Part shown: positions 58,822-64,000 of the stretch, in pieces
How the letters are laid out: each line of letters begins with the position of its first letter
Position numbering within the stretch: the stretch's first letter is position 1
NCBI GenBank assembly: GCA_023386555.1
Contig: JAEWJK010000009.1
Location: forward strand, 209,245-273,244
Reading direction: 5' to 3'
Length of the DNA: 64,000 nucleotides
DNA from: Bacteroidota bacterium
Lineage (GTDB): Bacteria > Bacteroidota > Bacteroidia > Chitinophagales > Chitinophagaceae
Position numbers and translations under genes: made by a program
Notes under the pieces: model-generated
Told to the model about the DNA's origin: nothing
The model's database searches: none
What the model saw: only the letters and a program-made list of their open reading frames with translations

Positions 58822-60552
58822 CTATGATCTTCCTTCAATTTTATTATAAGCGATCATAAATATTGCCCCGAGATTTTTATGTGGAGGCACATAATCTTCA
58901 AAACGATCTTTACTGGTCTTATCCTTGAATTTGGCATTCAGATCAGTCCAGATAGAAGGCCAGTTAAGGTCTTTTCCTTCTCTCAACATATCCGCCATAT
59001 GATTGATTAAAGGCTGTGTAATAATTGCCGTACCTACTTTTTTTGTTGCAATAATATGTGCCTGCGGACAAGCTTTTAAAACATCATCTAAATTCTGGTA
59101 TCCACCACAGCTACCCAATAAAACCACTTTTGCGGAAGAAGGTAATTGCTCAATTGTTGAACGGACATGGTAACTATGTCCACGATGTATGGCAATTGTT
59201 GGATGAATATTGTTCTTATACAAATAATCATTCAAATTAGCCTGGGCTTTTGTATCCAAACCTTTTCTTTCGTCCAGCGGTTTGTTGGCATAAATTGTTA
59301 CGTTATTGCCTTTTACAGAAACGATCTCCACCCATTCAGGTTTATTAATGATCTTCCAGTTACTGTTTCTGAATGTTGCAAGAAAGGCGGCAAAATCTGT
59401 CGGGCCAATTTCATCGCCATAAATAAACTGTTCAATAACAACCCTGTCATCGCCATCTTTCAATGAGTTGTAGGGCATATAAAAAACCGGGTTAATACCT
59501 AATGCAGCAGGAATATCAATATTGTTAGCGGAATCCTTTGAAAGAAAAATAGTATTTAATGTATTGTAAATATTTTTCGCTCTGGTGCTAGTCGCTTTTT
59601 CCTGGTTACTCTGTACTTCAGTTAAGATCAATAGCTGAAGTGTTGGGTCTGTTATACTGGCAAATGCATCAGCTACATCAACTGCATCTTCCAGGCTATT
59701 GGTTTCATCAAGTCTGTTTACAAAACGCTTCATTAAAGCAATTGATTGATCAGTTTCCATTTTGCTAAGGAAATCATTCAATGTATTGTAACCTGCAGCA
59801 AGCTTTATCCATTTTTTAAAATGATCATAGTTTACTGCTTTCATTAGTTTATCACCGGCATCTTTGTCTTTCAGTTTATCAAATATTCTTTTATAAACAC
59901 CAAGGTAACTGCTCGTATAAATCTCATCTGCACCCATTACAGCTACATAATACAATTCTTCCGGTGAAAGCGATTGTAGCTTTCTGAACCTGACAGCATC
60001 TGACGCATTATGAAGACCATTAATATTGTTTACATAAATCTCAATGGCTTTTTGCTTTAGTTTTTTGGAAAGATCTTTATGACCAATCGGGATCTCATTA
60101 TTTGATACTCTGTTAGCGTAATTAATATGGGTTTTTACGAGAAGCTTGAAATATTTTGTGTCATCCTTTAAGGCCGGTTCAATTGATTCAAATGTTTGGG
60201 CACCACGATATAGGTCGTCGAGAAAAGGGAAATATAATCTGCCCGTTTTCATTGTAGCCATTTTGCCAATAGTATTTACCAATGGATCATCGCTGTTCCT
60301 GATCTTTTTGCTTAATGCACTTCCTGAAGATGCATATGTATATACCAAGTCAGGATTTTTATATGCTATTGCTTTGATCTTTTCACCAGCTCCTGGCATA
60401 TTTGGGTTTCTCAATAACTTTTGCATCACAGTTTTATCATCATCTGCTTTTTGCTGTAGCATTGTATTGTCTGCTATCAACTGTGTTTCTGTGCTTTGTG
60501 CAAAACCTATATTGAGTATCAACAAAGAAGCTATTATTACCAAAAATTTCAT
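58822..60552 (-). CDS. Secreted protein with a possible clan-CD cysteine peptidase domain
   Basis: I choose the ATG at 60552, which gives a clean signal peptide (KFLVIIASLLILNIGFAQ) and 576 residues; 60609 would add an odd 19-residue start. Residues about 20-400 are helical and without recognised domain. Near the carboxy terminus, IAIHRGHSYHVRS is followed about 25 residues later by KVVLLGSCGGYQNLDDVL. A His after a hydrophobic strand and a Cys after the next one are the hallmark of caspase/gingipain-like (clan CD) peptidases. The family itself is not recognised and the peptidase idea is a hypothesis. Confidence 0.5.
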   Translation of the reverse strand: MKFLVIIASLLILNIGFAQSTETQLIADNTMLQQKADDDKTVMQKLLRNPNMPGAGEKIKAIAYKNPDLVYTYASSGSALSKKIRNSDDPLVNTIGKMATMKTGRLYFPFLDDLYRGAQTFESIEPALKDDTKYFKLLVKTHINYANRVSNNEIPIGHKDLSKKLKQKAIEIYVNNINGLHNASDAVRFRKLQSLSPEELYYVAVMGADEIYTSSYLGVYKRIFDKLKDKDAGDKLMKAVNYDHFKKWIKLAAGYNTLNDFLSKMETDQSIALMKRFVNRLDETNSLEDAVDVADAFASITDPTLQLLILTEVQSNQEKATSTRAKNIYNTLNTIFLSKDSANNIDIPAALGINPVFYMPYNSLKDGDDRVVIEQFIYGDEIGPTDFAAFLATFRNSNWKIINKPEWVEIVSVKGNNVTIYANKPLDERKGLDTKAQANLNDYLYKNNIHPTIAIHRGHSYHVRSTIEQLPSSAKVVLLGSCGGYQNLDDVLKACPQAHIIATKKVGTAIITQPLINHMADMLREGKDLNWPSIWTDLNAKFKDKTSKDRFEDYVPPHKNLGAIFMIAYNKIEGRS

Positions 60553-60635
60553 CCGTTTTTTTGGTAGTATGGGTGCAAAAATGAAACCAAGCATAATTGC
60601 ATATTTCAATCTACAATGAATGACTGCTTTACAAT

Positions 60636-60643
60636 TATCTTTG
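60636..60643 (+). promoter_or_regulatory. Bacteroidota -7 box before glnS
   Basis: TATCTTTG ends 7 bases before the glnS ATG, which would give an almost leaderless message. No clear TTG lies at the -33 distance. Confidence 0.5.
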
Positions 60644-60650
60644 CCGCCTT

Positions 60651-62312
60651 ATGAGTGAAGAGAAAAGCCTTAATTTTTTAGAAGAGATTATTGAAAATGA
60701 CCTGAAAAGCGGTAAGTACAAATCAATCGTAACAAGATTTCCGCCTGAGCCCAATGGTTATTTACATATGGGACATGCTACCAGCATTTGCCTGAATTTC
60801 GGGCTTACACAAAAATATCCGGGTTATACTAATCTGCGTTTTGATGATACCAACCCTGTTACAGAAGAAACTGAATATGTAGAGAGCATTAAAGAAGATG
60901 TGCAATGGCTTGGCTTTAAATGGGAGAATCTACGTTTTGCTTCTGATTATTTTGATCAGCTTTATGAATTTGCCATAAAACTCATCAACAAAGGACTTGC
61001 TTATGTTGACGAGAGCACCAGCGAAGAAATAGCTAAGATGAAAGGAACACCCACACAGGCTGGTGTAGACAGTAAGTATAGAAACAGGAGCATTGAAGAG
61101 AATCTTCGCTTATTCACTGAGATGAAGGAAGGAAAATATCCTGATGGTGCCATGGTACTTCGTGCAAAAATTGATATGGCTCATGTAAATATGTTGATGA
61201 GAGATCCTTTGATCTATCGTATTAAACATGCCCATCATCACAGAACAGGTGATAAATGGTGTATCTATCCAATGTATGATTTTGCACATGGACAAAGTGA
61301 TTCGATAGAAAATGTAACGCATAGCATTTGTACATTAGAGTTTGTTCCGCATAGAGAGCTGTACGATTGGTTTATTGAAAAGCTGGAGATATTTCCTTCT
61401 CATCAATATGAGTTTGCCAGAAGAAATCTGAATTACACTGTAATGAGTAAAAGAAAGCTCTTACAGTTAGTAACTGAAAAACATGTTGATGGTTGGGATG
61501 ATCCGAGAATGCCTACGATCAGCGGCATGAGAAGAAGAGGTTATACACCTGAAGCTATAAGAGATTTTTGTGATAGGGTAGGTATTGCGAAAAGAGAAAT
61601 TCTACTTGAGTTCAGCTTACTTGAATTCTGTGTAAGAGAGCACCTGAATAAAATTGCATTGCGAAGAATGGTGGTGTTCGATCCGTTGAAAGTGGTCATC
61701 ACTAACTGGGATAAGGAAGTTGAACTGATGCCGATAGATGATAATCCTGAAGATGAAAACACCGGTACAAGAGATGTTCCTTTCAGTGGTGAGATATATG
61801 TAGAACGTGAAGACTTTATGGAGAATCCGCCGAAGAAATATTTCCGATTGTTTCCTGGTGGAATGGTGAGATTGAAAGGTGCTTACATTATTAAATGTGA
61901 CGAAGCGGTGAAAGATGAAGCAGGTAACATCACACATTTAAACTGCACTTATATTCCTGAAAGCAGAAGTGGCAGCGATACCAGCGGCATCAATGTAAAA
62001 GGAACTTTGCATTGGGTGAGTGTTGCACAAGCGATTACAGCAGAAGTAAGGTTGTACGATCGTTTGTTCCAGGTAGAAGATCCATCGGGTGAAGAAGGTG
62101 ATTTCAAAAGCTATATCAATCCAAACTCATTAAGCATTCTCACCAATGTACTTTGCGAACCTGCATTAATGAATGCAAAATTCAATGACCGTTTTCAATT
62201 CTTACGTAAAGGATATTTTACGTTAGATAAAGACAGTCATGGCAGGTTGGTATTCAACAAAACTGTTGGATTGAAAGATGCATGGGCGAAGGAAGTGAAG
62301 AAAGGGAATTAG
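60651..62312 (+). CDS. glnS: Glutaminyl-tRNA synthetase
   Basis: The 553-residue protein contains the class I HIGH-type motif as PEPNGYLHMGHATS (about residues 26-39), then FDDTNPVTEETEYVESI, and the KMSKS-type motif as VMSKRKLLQL (about 264). The YDFAHGQSDSIENVTHSICTLEFVPHRELYDW stretch is typical of GlnRS rather than GluRS, and the carboxy-terminal half is the beta-barrel anticodon-binding domain. It charges tRNA-Gln directly. Length agrees with the E. coli enzyme. Confidence 0.97.
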   Translation: MSEEKSLNFLEEIIENDLKSGKYKSIVTRFPPEPNGYLHMGHATSICLNFGLTQKYPGYTNLRFDDTNPVTEETEYVESIKEDVQWLGFKWENLRFASDYFDQLYEFAIKLINKGLAYVDESTSEEIAKMKGTPTQAGVDSKYRNRSIEENLRLFTEMKEGKYPDGAMVLRAKIDMAHVNMLMRDPLIYRIKHAHHHRTGDKWCIYPMYDFAHGQSDSIENVTHSICTLEFVPHRELYDWFIEKLEIFPSHQYEFARRNLNYTVMSKRKLLQLVTEKHVDGWDDPRMPTISGMRRRGYTPEAIRDFCDRVGIAKREILLEFSLLEFCVREHLNKIALRRMVVFDPLKVVITNWDKEVELMPIDDNPEDENTGTRDVPFSGEIYVEREDFMENPPKKYFRLFPGGMVRLKGAYIIKCDEAVKDEAGNITHLNCTYIPESRSGSDTSGINVKGTLHWVSVAQAITAEVRLYDRLFQVEDPSGEEGDFKSYINPNSLSILTNVLCEPALMNAKFNDRFQFLRKGYFTLDKDSHGRLVFNKTVGLKDAWAKEVKKGN

Positions 62313-62347
62313 GCATTGTGAGTTATGAGTTAGGAATTGGGAACTTG
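62313..62347 (+). repeat. Perfect-period heptad tract between glnS and tilS
   Basis: Five contiguous 7-bp units start at the base after the glnS stop: GCATTGT, GAGTTAT, GAGTTAG and two more. The remaining spacer to the tilS start is 37 bases with no other feature. Confidence 0.8.
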
Positions 62348-62384
62348 CCAACCAGCTTATGTAGTATTACTTTATATTGCCCCA

Positions 62385-63746
62385 ATGAATTTGCTGGAAA
62401 GATTTAAAAGACACTTTGCTGATAACTATCAACTATCAACTACCCACTGTGAACTGTTGCTGGCAGTAAGTGGTGGTGTAGATAGTGTTGTTCTTTGTGA
62501 TCTTGTTCACCATGCAGGAATAAAATTCTCTATTGCCCATTGCAATTTTCAGCTGCGTGGTGATGAAAGTGAAAGAGATGAAACTTTTGTAAGAAATCTT
62601 GGTGAAAAATATGCTGTTCACGTTCATGTAAAAAGGTTTCACACACAAGCTTATGCTGAAGCAAACAAGATTGGTATCCAGGAAGCTGCAAGAAACTTAA
62701 GGTATCAATGGTTTGAAGAGTTGGTGAATAGCGTGAGGTCGACCGTTGACCGTCAACCGTCGACCGTCAAACTTAAGCTTGCAACTGCCCATCATGCAGA
62801 TGATAATATTGAGACGGTTCTTTTCAACATATTTCGTGGTACAGGAATAAGCGGTTTGCATGGTATTTTACCTCAGCAGGGAAATATTATTCGTCCCTTA
62901 TTGTTTGCAAAAAGGGAAGAGATAATTTCTTATGCAAAAGAAAAGAAACTGGAGTGGGTGGAAGACAGTTCTAACGAATCAACTAAATACACCCGTAATT
63001 ACATCAGGCATGAGGTGTTGCCGATGTTGAAGCAGATATTTCCTGCAGTAACAGATAATATCAGCCATAGTATTGAAAGATGGAGAGAAGCTGAAGCACT
63101 ATATAACCAGGCTTTATCCATTCATACAAAGAAACTGTGTGAGATAAAAGGAAATGAAGTACATATACCTGTACTGAAATTGCAAAAGACAAATCCAGTT
63201 AAGACGATCACATTTGAGATCATTAAAGATTTTGGTTTTACATCAGCCCAAACAGATGAGGTTTTAGGATTACTCCAAAGCGAAAGTGGTAAATATGTTG
63301 CATCATCCACACATAGAATTATCAGAAACAGGAATTGGCTGATCATTACACCGAACAAAACTGAGGAAGCAGGTAATATACTTATTGAAGAAGGAGAGAG
63401 GGAGATTGTATTTGCAGAAGGAGCATTAAATATCGGGTTGACCGACAACCGTCAACCGTCAACCGTCAACCATATTGCAACACTTGATGCTTCCGATATA
63501 GCGTTTCCATTGCTGTTACGTAAATGGAAGCAGGGAGATTATTTTTATCCTTTGGGCATGCGGAAAAAGAAAAAGATCAGCCGGTTCCTGATTGATCAGA
63601 AAGTGCCTTTACATGAAAAAGAAAAAGTTTGGGTGGTAGAAAGTAACAAGAAAATACTTTGGATAATTGGCTATAGAATTGATGATCGTTTTAAGGTATC
63701 TTCAAATTCAAAACTGGTTTTACAGCTACGCTTTTCTGGAAGTTGA
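62385..63746 (+). CDS. tilS: tRNA(Ile)-lysidine synthetase
   Basis: The ATG at 62385 gives 453 residues starting NLLERFKRHFAD; an upstream start (62337) would extend into the heptad-bearing spacer. The PP-loop LLLAVSGGVDSVVLCDL (about 24-40), HCNFQLRGDESERDE, ATAHHADDNIETVLFN and GISGLHGILPQQ identify TilS, which converts the wobble C of tRNA-Ile2 to lysidine. Carboxy-terminal domains end in RKWKQGDYFYPLGMRKKKKISRFLIDQKVP. Three heptad tracts lie in frame in the gene (62424, 62741, 63440), adding short segments such as STVDRQPSTVK just before the ATAHHADD strand. Confidence 0.93.
   Translation: MNLLERFKRHFADNYQLSTTHCELLLAVSGGVDSVVLCDLVHHAGIKFSIAHCNFQLRGDESERDETFVRNLGEKYAVHVHVKRFHTQAYAEANKIGIQEAARNLRYQWFEELVNSVRSTVDRQPSTVKLKLATAHHADDNIETVLFNIFRGTGISGLHGILPQQGNIIRPLLFAKREEIISYAKEKKLEWVEDSSNESTKYTRNYIRHEVLPMLKQIFPAVTDNISHSIERWREAEALYNQALSIHTKKLCEIKGNEVHIPVLKLQKTNPVKTITFEIIKDFGFTSAQTDEVLGLLQSESGKYVASSTHRIIRNRNWLIITPNKTEEAGNILIEEGEREIVFAEGALNIGLTDNRQPSTVNHIATLDASDIAFPLLLRKWKQGDYFYPLGMRKKKKISRFLIDQKVPLHEKEKVWVVESNKKILWIIGYRIDDRFKVSSNSKLVLQLRFSGS
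62424..62458 (+). repeat. Heptad tract in tilS, first
   Basis: AACTATC occurs twice in a row, then AACTACC, CACTGTG and AACTGTT, all in 7-base phase, within codons 14-25 of tilS just before the PP-loop. The word equals that of the tract before rplQ. Confidence 0.75.
62741..62768 (+). repeat. Heptad tract in tilS, second
   Basis: Four units of the GACCGTC kind (GACCGTT, GACCGTC and two more) are translated as STVDRQPSTV in a loop that in other TilS proteins is short. Confidence 0.85.
63440..63467 (+). repeat. Heptad tract in tilS, third
   Basis: GACCGAC followed by three identical AACCGTC units, translated as TDNRQPSTVN. The word is that of the second tract 700 bases upstream, and the reading frame through it is the same. 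Confidence 0.85.
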
Positions 63747-63781
63747 CTACTTAATAAACCGGAAAATTTCCCTCCTATTTA

Positions 63782-63868
63782 TACGGCTTACATCGGCTCA
63801 GGTATGGCTTAACCCTAATGTAGATACGGCGTAAGTATAAGGCAGGTACGGCTTAGCCCTAAGGGAGC
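63782..63868 (+). repeat. Tandem array of four 21-22-bp units
   Basis: Units start at 63782, 63803, 63825 and 63847, each beginning TACGGCTTA or a close variant (TATGGCTTA, TACGGCGTA). Unit tails vary (CCCTAATGTAG, CCCTAAGGGAG). The step equals two helical turns. Confidence 0.75.
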
Positions 63869-63891
63869 TATATGTGTCTTGTACTGAAAAA

Positions 63892-64000
63892 GCTTTACAC
63901 CTTTTGATTATTACTGCATAGGCTTTACAGTATTCTTCTTAGTACTAGTGGAACTTTACAATATTTACAATAGTACTGATTTAGCTTTACAGTATTTTTT
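63892..64000 (+). repeat. Tandem array of about 31-bp units, running off the window
   Basis: Units start at 63892, 63922, 63953 and 63984 with GCTTTACA, GCTTTACA, ACTTTACA and GCTTTACA. Most also share AGTACT about 20 bases in and a T-rich middle. The last unit is cut by the window edge. It starts 23 bases after the 22-bp array. Confidence 0.75.

Noticed and set aside
62337..62384. Upstream start for tilS
   Set aside because: The added residues come from the spacer just after the heptad tract and have no counterpart in TilS proteins.
63892..64000. The 31-bp array as a CRISPR
   Set aside because: Units run end to end without unique spacers and vary along their length, and no cas genes are near.

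Overview
The window is a stretch of chromosome from a low-GC member of the Bacteroidota, most likely close to Chitinophagaceae/Sphingobacteriia. Support comes from a large secreted protein with a type IX secretion (T9SS) sorting tail, Bacteroidota-type promoter boxes (TAnnTTTG, mostly as TATCTTTG), zinc-free S4 and L36 ribosomal proteins, the EF-G2 paralogue, HU-CCDC81-type envelope proteins, the YfhO family and the futalosine menaquinone enzyme MqnA. No phage, insertion sequence or CRISPR array is visible; this is ordinary core chromosome with small accessory insertions.

Layout. 1-6.5 kb: a toxin-antitoxin pair, a lipoprotein, a GT87-type membrane glycosyltransferase and a 1359-residue T9SS cargo protein. 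6.8-11.9 kb: infA-rpmJ-rpsM-rpsK-rpsD-rpoA-rplQ, then carA. 12-20.8 kb: a second toxin-antitoxin pair, an EF-G paralogue with altered GTPase motifs, a phosphodiester glycosidase, a DUF4382 lipoprotein, purB plus a ROK kinase, mqnA and a TylF-like methyltransferase. 20.9-26.3 kb: a three-gene glycosyltransferase operon and the YfhO membrane protein. 26.4-36 kb: a queuosine-precursor transporter, NUDIX, CorA, dapF/pyrR, tRNA-Cys, a nucleoside phosphorylase, a third toxin-antitoxin pair, pyrB, coaD, two hotdog thioesterases and DoxX. 36.3-42.7 kb: a TPR protein, an outer-membrane barrel, an HU-like membrane-anchored protein and a methyltransferase. 42.7-50.5 kb: a rhodanese, a thiolase followed by an isoprenoid-synthase-like protein, a convergent UbiA-like prenyltransferase, and dnaE. 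50.7-63.7 kb: an NlpC/P60 lipoprotein, a flippase, an M1 peptidase, a peptide-binding lipoprotein, a porin-like protein, msrA, a large secreted protein with a possible clan-CD cysteine peptidase domain, glnS and tilS. The last 220 bases hold two adjacent tandem arrays (22-bp and about 31-bp units).

The most unusual signal is repeat DNA. Two dispersed systems recur through the intergenic spaces. One is a short element with core GTACAAGTGAGTGACACAAC, including a shorter variant, in about a dozen places. The other is a class of degenerate 7-bp periodic tracts. The heptad tracts occupy every sizeable spacer of the ribosomal-protein operon, recur before coaD, tilS and elsewhere, lie in three places inside tilS itself, and at 54981-55058 encode much of the signal peptide of the peptide-binding lipoprotein. 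The second point of interest is the thiolase / isoprenoid-synthase-like / UbiA-like neighbourhood, which may be an undescribed isoprenoid pathway.

All functional calls are made by reading motifs and by memory of protein families; no database search was run.
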